A stretch of DNA of 9,023 bases from Aliikangiella sp964411875 (lineage in GTDB: Bacteria > Pseudomonadota > Gammaproteobacteria > Enterobacterales > Kangiellaceae). Made by a program: the position numbers and the translations under genes. Where the stretch lies: positions 1 to 9,023 of the forward strand of contig CAYPMT010000097.1 of the NCBI GenBank assembly GCA_964411875.1, given 5' to 3'. The notes beneath the pieces were generated by a model. The model was not told the origin of the DNA, searched no databases, and worked only from the letters and a program-made list of their open reading frames with translations. Below are positions 1 to 5,600 of this stretch, in pieces. Numbering within the stretch: the first letter of the stretch is position 1; every line of letters begins with the position of its first letter.

Positions 1-59
1 CTATTCGAGAAGGTGGTCGTACGGTTGGTGCTGGCGTGGTTGCTAAAATTATTGCTTAA
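1..59 (+). CDS. tuf: Elongation factor Tu, C-terminal end (partial)
   Basis: Reading from base 3, the last 18 codons give IREGGRTVGAGVVAKIIA followed by TAA at 57-59. This is the near-invariant C-terminus of bacterial EF-Tu, the GTPase that delivers aminoacyl-tRNA to the ribosome; it belongs to domain 3. The rest of the gene lies left of the window. In most gammaproteobacteria tuf copies are followed by rpsJ or by tRNA-Trp/secE. Here a terminator and an unrelated phosphodiesterase follow, so this copy ends its operon. The identification is secure because the motif is so conserved. Confidence 0.95.
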   Translation, partial: IREGGRTVGAGVVAKIIA

Positions 60-85
60 TCTTTTATAATTTGAACAACTCTTTG

Positions 86-115
86 AAAAGGCCGGTGATA
101 TCATCGGCCTTTTTT
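86..115 (+). terminator. Rho-independent terminator of tuf
   Basis: AAAAGGCCGGTGAT pairs with ATCATCGGCCTTTT, with one G-U pair, and a T-tract follows directly. It begins 27 nt after the tuf stop codon. The A-rich 5' arm could let it work in both directions, but no convergent gene is seen here. Confidence 0.9.
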
Positions 116-164
116 ATTTTCGTCACTAAACCTCAATCATTCTGTCATTAACCCGCCATAAAAA

Positions 165-195
165 TTGACTACATTCTTCTGACCGTTTGTTAAAT
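165..195 (+). promoter_or_regulatory. Weak candidate promoter for the GDPD gene
   Basis: TTGACT at 165-170 matches five of six bases of the -35 consensus. The best -10 candidates nearby, TGTTAA (188-193, spacing 17) and TTAAAT (190-195, spacing 19), are poor. A promoter is expected in this gap because a terminator lies upstream and a strong ribosome binding site follows, but the exact site is uncertain. Confidence 0.3.
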
Positions 196-211
196 TTCCA
201 GGAGAAAAAAA

Positions 212-313
212 GTGATAAGTCTAAAAAAATTGTTAGCTTTTTCAGGTATTTTGTTTTTTGTTTTAAGTTTTGCAGGTTCAGTGTCAGCTGCTGAGAATAA
301 CGATTCAGATTAG
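212..313 (+). CDS. Signal-peptide leader of the GDPD, ended by an in-frame amber codon
   Basis: A GTG start at 212 follows an excellent ribosome binding site (AGGAG at 200-204, spacing 7). The 33-codon product is a textbook Sec signal peptide: a short n-region ending in two lysines (residues 5-6), a hydrophobic core at about residues 7-22, and a likely cleavage site after VSA (24-26). It then runs into an acidic ENNDSD stretch and stops at TAG (311-313). The frame continues without another stop into the phosphodiesterase body at 326-1528, so this is almost certainly the N-terminus of that protein and not a separate gene. Read through, the whole would be 438 residues with one residue at position 34 in place of the stop. 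Whether the stop is a real mutation or a sequencing error cannot be told from the sequence. Confidence 0.75.
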   Translation: MISLKKLLAFSGILFFVLSFAGSVSAAENNDSD

Positions 314-325
314 TCTATTAAGAGT

Positions 326-1528
326 TTGAAAGGAAAGAATAAGAGCAAGGGAAAGCATGTTCAGTTAGGACCTCGTCCTTATTATTTGGTCAATGATATG
401 GACTTTGGGCCATTAAGAAAGGAATTAAAAGAGTGTGGTAACGAACTAAAGCATTTCACTAAAACAGACTTTTCTATAGGTCATCGTGGTGCTCCTATGC
501 AGTTCCCTGAGCACACTAAACAGTCCTATATTGCTGCAGCAAGAATGGGCGCAGGTATTCTTGAGTGTGATGTCACTTTCACAAAAGACCGTGAGTTAGT
601 CTGTCGTCACTCTCAATGTGATTTGCACACAACCACTAATATTTTAGCAACACCTCTTGCTGAAAAATGCTCAGTTCCTTTTGAGCCAGCAACTTATGAT
701 GTTGATGGTAATTTGGTTGAGTCAGCGAAAGTGCGTTGTTGTACCAGTGATATTACTTTAGCTGAGTTTAAAACTTTGAAAGGAAAAATGGATGCCGCAA
801 ACACTCGTGCAACGACGGTTGAAGAGTATTTAGATGGAACAGCCAGTTGGAGAACGGACCTTTATTCTCAAAATGGTACATTACTAACGCATGCTGAAAG
901 TATTAAGCTTTTTAAGTCGCTTGGCGTAAAAATGACACCTGAGTTGAAGTCACCTAGTGTTGATATGCCTTATGAGGGTGATTACACCCAAGAAGATTAT
1001 GCACAACAAATGATCAATGAGTATAGAAAAGCAGGTATATCGCCTAAAGCTGTTTATCCTCAATCATTTAATTTAAATGATGTGATTTATTGGATCAATA
1101 AGACACCAAATTATGGTAAACAAGCTGTTTATCTAGATGGTCGTTATAGTGATCCAAGTTTTAACTTTCGTGAGCCATCAACTTGGTCACCCTCTATGGA
1201 TGAACTGGTTTCTCAAGGTGTAAACATTATTGCTCCACCTACTTGGATGCTTGTTGATTTAAATGACAAAGACAAAATCAGCCCATCAATTTATGCTGAT
1301 AAAGCTAAAGCAGCTGGACTTGATATTATCACTTGGACATTAGAGCGTTCTGGTCCACTGGCTAGTGGTGGTGGTTGGTATTATCAGTCAATAACACCAG
1401 CTATTAATAATGATGGTGATATGATGAATTTGTTGGACGTTTTAGCTCAGGAAGTTGGTGTTATTGGTATATTTTCTGATTGGCCAGCAACGGTTTCTTT
1501 CTATGCTAATTGTAAAGGTCTTAAATAA
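326..1528 (+). CDS. Glycerophosphodiester phosphodiesterase, body downstream of an amber codon
   Basis: The 400-residue product carries the GDPD TIM-barrel signature. HRGA is at residues 53-56, PEHT at 61-64 (E62), ECDV at 80-83 (E80 and D82, metal ligands) and a conserved H95; a further conserved acidic site lies in MTPELKSP near residue 205. The family hydrolyses glycerophosphodiesters to glycerol-3-phosphate and an alcohol, using a divalent metal. Eight cysteines (37, 81, 93, 98, 115, 138, 139, 397) suggest disulfides and hence a periplasmic or secreted enzyme. That fits the signal peptide coded in the same frame at 212-313, which is separated only by TAG 311-313 and four sense codons. The TTG at 326 has only a poor upstream AAGAG, so it is the first possible start after the amber codon and not a convincing real one. 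No other disruption is seen in the gene. It is either a very recent pseudogene, a sequencing error, or a protein made by readthrough. Confidence 0.85.
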   Translation: MKGKNKSKGKHVQLGPRPYYLVNDMDFGPLRKELKECGNELKHFTKTDFSIGHRGAPMQFPEHTKQSYIAAARMGAGILECDVTFTKDRELVCRHSQCDLHTTTNILATPLAEKCSVPFEPATYDVDGNLVESAKVRCCTSDITLAEFKTLKGKMDAANTRATTVEEYLDGTASWRTDLYSQNGTLLTHAESIKLFKSLGVKMTPELKSPSVDMPYEGDYTQEDYAQQMINEYRKAGISPKAVYPQSFNLNDVIYWINKTPNYGKQAVYLDGRYSDPSFNFREPSTWSPSMDELVSQGVNIIAPPTWMLVDLNDKDKISPSIYADKAKAAGLDIITWTLERSGPLASGGGWYYQSITPAINNDGDMMNLLDVLAQEVGVIGIFSDWPATVSFYANCKGLK

Positions 1529-1537
1529 CCTTTAGCT

Positions 1538-1582
1538 GCCAATTAAATAGTAGTTGCCAATTAAATAGTTGTCAATTAAACA
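1538..1582 (+). repeat. Short degenerate tandem repeat, about 2.5 copies
   Basis: GCCAATTAAATAG occurs at 1538-1550 and 1556-1568, and a third, degenerate copy GTCAATTAAACA is at 1571-1582. The periods are 18 and 15 bases. The repeat fills the space between the GDPD stop codon and its terminator and probably arose by slippage. No function is evident. Confidence 0.6.
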
Positions 1583-1583
1583 T

Positions 1584-1615
1584 AAAAAAGCCAGTCGTTT
1601 ATGACTGGCTTTTTT
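1584..1615. terminator. Bidirectional Rho-independent terminator
   Basis: AAAAAAGCCAGTC (1584-1596) pairs perfectly with GACTGGCTTTTTT (1603-1615) around a six-base loop. A-tract and T-tract flank the GC-rich core, so it forms a proper terminator on both strands. It serves the GDPD gene from the left and the small convergent gene (1656-1970) from the right. Confidence 0.92.
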
Positions 1616-1655
1616 GTATTTGGGAACCATTATCTAAGGAGAGTTTAGGTGGTAT

Positions 1656-1970
1656 TTATACTTTCCAGGTATTTTCCCGGATAAACTTGTTAAGTTTTGT
1701 TTTTCCCATTGTTTTTTTAGTGAGGCGATCGTCTAAAGTTTTCTGATAAGTCACTTGTGAGCCACATTGAGAGCAAACTTTAAGTTTATTTTGATTAAAG
1801 CATGAAGATAAAGAACCTTGATCTTCTAGCCAAGTAAAAGCTTGAAGTTGACAGCTTTTCTGAATGGGTAGGTTTTTCGGTTTATTTGTTTGGCACTGTT
1901 CACAGTAGAATGATCTAATATGTTTAAACTTATCTTTAAGTTTATATTTGACCATATGGTGGTAGTTCAT
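1656..1970 (-). CDS. Small basic protein with two CxxC pairs (putative zinc ribbon), unknown function
   Basis: From ATG at 1970 the protein has 104 residues; an in-frame TTG at 1979 would add three. I do not recognise a family. It is rich in lysine and has six cysteines, including CEQC at 23-26 and CSQC at 66-69, with two more at 40 and 57. Two CxxC pairs about 40 residues apart are typical of a zinc-ribbon fold, so zinc binding is likely and nucleic-acid contact is possible; both are inferences. There is no signal peptide or membrane segment. No strong ribosome binding site precedes either start. The gene stands alone, convergent with the GDPD gene and divergent from the YceI gene, and shares the terminator at 1584-1615. 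That placement and the cysteine pattern favour a real gene. Confidence 0.65.
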   Translation of the reverse strand: MNYHHMVKYKLKDKFKHIRSFYCEQCQTNKPKNLPIQKSCQLQAFTWLEDQGSLSSCFNQNKLKVCSQCGSQVTYQKTLDDRLTKKTMGKTKLNKFIRENTWKV

Positions 1971-2055
1971 TTTTTTCAAAGACCCAATTATTTAAAGTCA
2001 GGCATTCTAATTCAGTCGTATGACAGTTTAACGACAACCAACTCTCTTTTCTTAG

Positions 2056-2085
2056 TTGAATGTTAGTAATAAAAGGCTGTATTAT
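2056..2085 (+). promoter_or_regulatory. Candidate sigma-70 promoter for the YceI gene
   Basis: TTGAAT (2056-2061) and TATTAT (2080-2085) are separated by 18 bases and match four and five of six consensus bases. The start site would lie near 2092, leaving a leader of about 35 nt before the ATG at 2128. The intergenic region (1971-2127) is divergent, so a promoter is expected here. Confidence 0.5.
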
Positions 2086-2127
2086 CGCTAAAATGATCTA
2101 AGGCTTAATTTATTGGGTGAGTTGAAT

Positions 2128-2709
2128 ATGAGGTTATTAACAGTTTTTCTAGTATTGATATTTATGGTGAGTTGTTCAGTGGATGCATCTAGCTGGCAAT
2201 TAGATAATAGTCAATCAAGCATAAAATTTATATCGATTAAAAATAATAGTATTGGTGAAATACATCGTTTTAAAAAAGTACAAGGCGAGCTGCTTAAAAC
2301 AGGTGAGCTAGTTGTTGAAATTGATTTAGCCAGTGTTGATACGAATATTGTTATTCGTGATGATAGAATGAAAGAGCATCTGTTTAAGATAAGTCAGTTT
2401 CCTAGCGCAAAAATTACTAGTTTTATTGAGCTTGAAGCTATCGAAAAATTATCTGTTGGTGAATCATTAGTTTTAAATAAAGAAATTCAGTTAGAGCTGC
2501 ATGGTCAAGCCGTTAAATTGAGAGGAAATTTCTTAGTGACTAAACTCATTAATAGCCAAATACAAGTAGCAACTGTTGAACCGATAATAGTGAATGCTCC
2601 CAGCTTTTTGTTAATGCCGGGTATTGATAAGTTAAAAGAATTGGCAAAGCTATCAAGTATTGTATCAAGTGTTCCAGTTTCGGCTAGTTTGATTTTTAAG
2701 AAAATATAA
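2128..2709 (+). CDS. YceI-family periplasmic or lipid-anchored protein
   Basis: The ATG at 2128 is chosen over the in-frame TTG at 2113 because GGTGAG lies at a good distance before it and because it gives a clean signal peptide. The product has 193 residues. After the signal (1-20) it shows the YceI pattern: WQLD at 23-26, a SSIKF strand, EIHRF at 44-48, EIDLASVDT at 64-72, and IRDDRMKEHLF at 76-86 followed by FPSAKI at 91-96. YceI proteins are lipocalin-like beta-barrels that bind polyisoprenoids or similar lipids in the periplasm; the exact ligand is usually unknown. Two maturation routes are possible: a lipoprotein cut at MVS|C16, an imperfect lipobox with Met at -3, or ordinary cleavage after VDA (18-20). 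The next gene begins 19 nt downstream, so the two are probably cotranscribed. Confidence 0.9.
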   Translation: MRLLTVFLVLIFMVSCSVDASSWQLDNSQSSIKFISIKNNSIGEIHRFKKVQGELLKTGELVVEIDLASVDTNIVIRDDRMKEHLFKISQFPSAKITSFIELEAIEKLSVGESLVLNKEIQLELHGQAVKLRGNFLVTKLINSQIQVATVEPIIVNAPSFLLMPGIDKLKELAKLSSIVSSVPVSASLIFKKI

Positions 2710-2728
2710 CGTCTTATATAAAGCTAAT

Positions 2729-2914
2729 ATGAAGACACCAATTATTCAGTCGCTTTGGGTAGGTGATAAGCTCTCTGTGATAGAGCAATTATGTATTGCA
2801 TCATTCCTCAAAAATGGTCATGAGTTTCACTTATATACTTATCAGGATGTTGGTGCGGTACCAAATGGAGCTATTCTTCAGGATGCCAATCAAATTATTC
2901 CAGAGGAAAATATC
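2729..2914 (+). CDS. Glycosyltransferase-like protein (capsule/DXD-sugar type), N-terminal fragment cut by gap
   Basis: Only the first 62 residues are visible before the run of N. They begin with IIQSLWVGDKLS and continue through QLCIASFLKNGHEFHLYTY, VPNGAILQDA and NQIIPEE. This pattern (I-Q-x-x-W-x-G, then S-F-x-x-N-G-H, then L-Y-x-Y) matches the start of the GT-A-like, DXD-containing glycosyltransferases related to capsule-synthesis and TcdA/TcdB-type enzymes. The catalytic DXD motif normally comes later and would lie in the gap, so activity cannot be judged. There is no signal peptide, consistent with a cytoplasmic enzyme using a nucleotide sugar. The ATG at 2729 has a weak ribosome binding site and sits 19 nt after the YceI gene, suggesting one transcript. 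From memory, family members are around 280-300 residues, so most of the protein is missing. Confidence 0.6.
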
Positions 2915-3014
2915 NNNNNNNNNNNNNNNNNNNNNNNNNNNNNNNNNNNNNNNNNNNNNNNNNNNNNNNNNNNNNNNNNNNNNNNNNNNNNNNNNNNNNN
3001 NNNNNNNNNNNNNN
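2915..3014. other. Assembly gap (100 N)
   Basis: Exactly 100 N is the usual placeholder for a scaffold gap of unknown size. It interrupts the glycosyltransferase-like gene. The true distance, and any genes in between, are unknown, and order and orientation across it rest on scaffolding alone. Confidence 0.98.
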
Positions 3015-3016
3015 TA

Positions 3017-3049
3017 AATAGCCATTTACTTTTTATGCTACGTGATTAA
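3017..3049 (+). CDS. Possible C-terminal end of an interrupted gene after the gap
   Basis: After the gap one open frame reads NSHLLFMLRD and stops with TAA at 3047-3049. If the gap really were 100 bases it would be in frame with the glycosyltransferase start, but the gap size is arbitrary, so this means little. The ten residues are too few to assign. It is listed only as the most likely tail of whatever gene leaves the gap; the other forward frames stop early at TAA 3015-3017 and TAG 3019-3021. Confidence 0.3.
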   Translation, partial: NSHLLFMLRD

Positions 3050-3081
3050 TAATTCCCCTTTTGAAGCAAAATGGCAGAATT

Positions 3082-4344
3082 ATGAGCGAGAAACAAAAAA
3101 ATTCCTTTCTAATTGACGATGTTCCTCCCATGGGAATATATGAAACGCTTTATGCGTTTAAAGATACTTATGGGCAATTTATGGGTACAGAAGGTACTCA
3201 CCCCTGGTCGCAAGGCTTTCCATTAACAACACCTTTAGAAAAGTTTGATGGTCCTGAGCTACCTTCGTCTGTAGAAGTCACTTGGGAAGACCGGTTTTAT
3301 CCTAAAGCTTGGGGGCATCCGCTTCTGCAAGAGACTATTGTCGATTATTACAACACTCATTACGGCTCGAACATTACAACCGATAATGTGATGATTTTCG
3401 CTGGTGGTCGACCAGGTATTCACGCTATTTTAACCTTTCTCAAGAAAGACGTTGAGGTTCGGATCGGTAATGTTGAGTGGCCAGCCTATTTGGATTTGAT
3501 GACTCAGACTAATATCAATTGGAAAACAGTTGCTATGACGCCAGAGAATAATTTTCATCCGAGTAATGCTGAGTATTTTGATCGTAGTGGCTTGAATCAT
3601 AAGACGAATGTGTTTCCAGTGATATCTAACCCGGGTAACCCGACAGGTCATGCTCGCGCTGGTGATGAGTTAAAAGAATTAATTCAAATGGCAGAGCAGT
3701 CCCAAAATGGTATCTTATTAGATGAGGCTTATGAAATGTTTCATTCGCCTGCGATTAGTGGTTTGCAGTATGTCAATGATTTAGATAATTCTAATGTTTT
3801 TGTTCTTGGTGCTTGCACTAAAGGCTTACAGTGTCCTGGAATCCGTATTGGTTGGGTCATTGCCTCTAAGAAAAATATTGAAACACTTTCCAACTTTAGC
3901 TCTTTTGGTATGGGAGGCGTCTCTCACCCAAGCCAACTATATGCAGTTAAACTCTTTGAGCCAACACGTATTGAGAAACAAAGAAAGGCTGTTGAAGAGC
4001 ACTACAACTGGCAAAGAGATAGATATCGCCAGGCTTTTGAAAAAATGGGCTTTAAAGTGTTTACCGGTGAAGGGGGCTTTTATCATTGGATGCAGTTACC
4101 TGAAGGCTTAAATTGTGATGAGTTGAACAAGCGCTTATACAAGCGAGGCGCTGCAATTTTGACTGGGCGTGATTGTGATATGGGAAGACCACACTCTAAA
4201 GATCCAAGTTACACTAGCCCTTATATGAATATGATTCGATTTAGCTTTGGACCTTTATTGCCTGAGACTTTTGAAGGCGATATTAAACTAATGTCTGAGG
4301 TGATGGAAGAATACAAAGCTGATGTAGCAAAGGGCAAGGCTTGA
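3082..4344 (+). CDS. PLP-dependent aminotransferase, class I/II (fold type I)
   Basis: From ATG 3082 (a TTG at 3061 is also in frame) the protein has 420 residues, normal for the family. All the fold-type I landmarks are present: an AGGRPGI cofactor-phosphate loop at 107-113, SNPGNPTG at 182-189 with the Asn that contacts PLP, DEAYE at 214-218 (Asp to the pyridine nitrogen, Tyr to the ring oxygen), the Schiff-base lysine K247 in ACTKGLQCPGIRIGW with R255, and the substrate-carboxylate arginine R386 in IRFSFG. It should move an amino group between an amino acid and a 2-oxo acid in the cytoplasm. Substrate cannot be read from the sequence. The next gene is a cysteine-dioxygenase-like cupin, which makes cysteine sulfinate one candidate. 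The gene ends in TGA and is followed by a terminator-like hairpin at 4389-4441. Its upstream partner, if any, is hidden by the gap. Confidence 0.9.
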   Translation: MSEKQKNSFLIDDVPPMGIYETLYAFKDTYGQFMGTEGTHPWSQGFPLTTPLEKFDGPELPSSVEVTWEDRFYPKAWGHPLLQETIVDYYNTHYGSNITTDNVMIFAGGRPGIHAILTFLKKDVEVRIGNVEWPAYLDLMTQTNINWKTVAMTPENNFHPSNAEYFDRSGLNHKTNVFPVISNPGNPTGHARAGDELKELIQMAEQSQNGILLDEAYEMFHSPAISGLQYVNDLDNSNVFVLGACTKGLQCPGIRIGWVIASKKNIETLSNFSSFGMGGVSHPSQLYAVKLFEPTRIEKQRKAVEEHYNWQRDRYRQAFEKMGFKVFTGEGGFYHWMQLPEGLNCDELNKRLYKRGAAILTGRDCDMGRPHSKDPSYTSPYMNMIRFSFGPLLPETFEGDIKLMSEVMEEYKADVAKGKA

Positions 4345-4388
4345 TTGAGCTTTCTGTTGGACAGAAAAGCAGTTAAGTTTTATCTGTG

Positions 4389-4441
4389 AAAGTATTATGA
4401 AGCTATGGCAAAGTTGCCTTAGCTTCATAGGGTACTTTTTT
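4389..4441 (+). terminator. Terminator or attenuator between aminotransferase and dioxygenase
   Basis: A long hairpin is visible. TATGAAGCTA (4396-4405) pairs with TAGCTTCATA (4420-4429), an inner GGCAA/TTGCC stem (4407-4411 with 4414-4418) closes it, and an outer AAAGTA/TACTTT pair (4389-4394 with 4433-4438) leads into a run of T at 4436-4441. It looks like an intrinsic terminator for the aminotransferase gene. Only 27 nt remain between the T-run and the next ATG, too little for an ordinary promoter plus ribosome binding site. The dioxygenase may therefore depend on readthrough or on a promoter upstream of the hairpin. Confidence 0.7.
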
Positions 4442-4468
4442 ATTTAGATGTAGAAAGAGGTTTAGTTA

Positions 4469-5044
4469 ATGAAAACATTAGATTGTATTGGTCGTGATGA
4501 GTTAATTGCTCGCTTAGATGAAGCGGTTAGTCATGCAGATGCCAAAACAGTTACTCAGAAGGTTAAAGAAGCTTTAGAAGATTTAATTGGTAATAACCAG
4601 CTTCAACTACCATCAGAAACCCTTGAAGTTTTACCTAGTGGTTATGGTCGTCGATTAGTTCATCATAGTGAAGAGCATGGTTATACCGCCATCGCAATGA
4701 CTTGGGGAGCAGAGCAAGGCACGCCTATTCATGATCACTGTGATATGTGGTGTGTAGAAGGCGTTTGGTACGGTAATATTGAAGTGACTCAATATGACTT
4801 GATAGGGCGTGAAGGTGACGACTTTAATTTCAAAAAAGTTGATACAATGGACTGCAAGCTTGGTCAAGCTGGAACGTTAATTCCACCTTATGATTACCAC
4901 ATTATTCGAAATGCTTGTAATGAAACTACAGCTGTGACTTTACATATTTATGCAGGTGATATGAAAACTTGCAATGCCTTTGTAGAAACTGACAAGGCCG
5001 ATTGGTACCGTAAAGAAGAAAAACAACTTTGTTATAATAACTAG
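4469..5044 (+). CDS. Cysteine dioxygenase-type cupin (thiol dioxygenase)
   Basis: The 191-residue protein is a single-domain cupin of the size of cysteine dioxygenase (CDO). Aligned by eye to mammalian CDO, the iron ligands are H88 and H90 (in PIHDH) and H144 (in YDYHIIRN). R61 (in GYGRRLV) falls at the cysteine-carboxylate arginine R60, C95 (in MWCVEG) at C93, and Y161 (in LHIYAGD) at Y157. CDO adds O2 to the thiol of cysteine, giving cysteine sulfinate, in the cytoplasm with Fe(II). The arginine favours the cysteine-using ('Arg-type') group over 3-mercaptopropionate dioxygenases, which have Gln there. The start has a good AAGAGG site at 4455-4460. It follows the aminotransferase, with a hairpin between them. 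The stop is TAG, followed by a convergent hemJ 45 nt away. Substrate is inferred. Confidence 0.85.
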   Translation: MKTLDCIGRDELIARLDEAVSHADAKTVTQKVKEALEDLIGNNQLQLPSETLEVLPSGYGRRLVHHSEEHGYTAIAMTWGAEQGTPIHDHCDMWCVEGVWYGNIEVTQYDLIGREGDDFNFKKVDTMDCKLGQAGTLIPPYDYHIIRNACNETTAVTLHIYAGDMKTCNAFVETDKADWYRKEEKQLCYNN

Positions 5045-5080
5045 AATCAATTAGCTCTAGAATTTCTTACCATTTCTTTT

Positions 5081-5112
5081 TTGCTGTGGTTAAAAAGGTT
5101 TAATCACAGCAA
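5081..5112. repeat. Inverted repeat at the 3' end of hemJ
   Basis: TTGCTGTGGTTA (5081-5092) and TAATCACAGCAA (5101-5112) pair with one G-U, around an eight-base loop. It spans the hemJ stop codon. A T-run precedes the hairpin on the + strand, and an A-run follows it on the - strand, so it is in the wrong order for an intrinsic terminator on either strand. It may protect the 3' end of the hemJ message or be partly coincidental. Confidence 0.55.
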
Positions 5113-5539
5113 GTATCACAACTACAAATAGCAAAATAACTGGAAACTCATTAAACCAGCGAAAGTAAATATGACTTTTGCTAACCTTGTTTGTATTGAA
5201 TTGCTTTAAATAAAAGCCACAAATAAAGTGATAAATAATCAGTAAACTGACGAGTGTCAGTTTGACATGCATCCATCCCATCTTTAGCCAAACGGGTGTT
5301 AGATAAAGTAACCAAATGCCTAGCAAAATAGTAATAACCATAAAGGGTGTAATAAAACGAAAAAGTTTTTTAGCCATGACTAACAAGTGTTGATAAACAT
5401 TATTATCTTCTGTCATAGCTAGGTTGACATAAAGTCGAGGCAAATAAAATAATCCAGCGAACCAGGCCGTAAAAAAGATAATATGAAAGGCTTTTATCCA
5501 TAGAATATTAGCTGTATCTAACCATGTTATTGGGTCCAT
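5090..5539 (-). CDS. hemJ: Protoporphyrinogen IX oxidase, HemJ family
   Basis: The 149-residue integral membrane protein has about four hydrophobic segments (roughly 12-33, 62-80, 91-111, 132-147), as expected of HemJ. Family landmarks are LWIKAFHIIFFTAWFAGLFYLPRLYV at the N-terminal side (residues 13-38, with H19), WMHVKLTL at 89-96 (H91, K93), IIYH at 101-104 and RWFNEFP at 127-133, ending in VIKPF. HemJ oxidises protoporphyrinogen IX to protoporphyrin IX, the penultimate step of heme synthesis, in the inner membrane; it replaces HemG or HemY in many proteobacteria. The start has AAAGG seven bases upstream. It lies 61 nt downstream of clc on the same strand, so it may be read from the clc promoter. 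In related genomes hemJ often sits near argC, DUF6776, bactofilin and erpA, which fits this window. Confidence 0.93.
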   Translation of the reverse strand: MDPITWLDTANILWIKAFHIIFFTAWFAGLFYLPRLYVNLAMTEDNNVYQHLLVMAKKLFRFITPFMVITILLGIWLLYLTPVWLKMGWMHVKLTLVSLLIIYHFICGFYLKQFNTNKVSKSHIYFRWFNEFPVILLFVVVILAVIKPF

Positions 5540-5567
5540 TATTTAGCCTTTGAATGAGTTGCTTATT

Positions 5568-5586
5568 TTTAATGATAATAACAATT
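5568..5586. promoter_or_regulatory. Weak Fur-box-like sequence before hemJ
   Basis: The stretch containing AATGATAATAACAATT matches about 13 of 19 positions of the classical Fur box, including an unbroken AATGATAAT core. It lies in the clc-hemJ gap, about 30 nt before the hemJ start. Iron control of a heme gene would make sense, but the region is very AT-rich and a match this good can arise by chance. Confidence 0.2.
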
Positions 5587-5600
5587 AACTTTTATGCTTA

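Noticed and set aside
311..313. Genome-wide recoding of amber as a sense codon
   Set aside because: Three other genes here end naturally in TAG: the dioxygenase (5042-5044), clc (minus strand, 5601-5603) and DUF6776 (8353-8355). Each protein ends where its family should, so TAG works as a stop in this organism.
1538..1582. CRISPR-like array
   Set aside because: Units are only about 13 bases, degenerate, and periods of 15-18 leave no spacers.
3794..4111. Open frame inside the aminotransferase gene, +1 shifted
   Set aside because: It lies wholly within a well-supported gene, has no family motifs and is a frame shadow. The minus-strand frame at 3430-3651 is the same case.
5081..5112. Intrinsic terminator between the dioxygenase and hemJ
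   Set aside because: The hairpin is real, but the T-run is on the wrong side for both strands, so it is listed as an inverted repeat instead.
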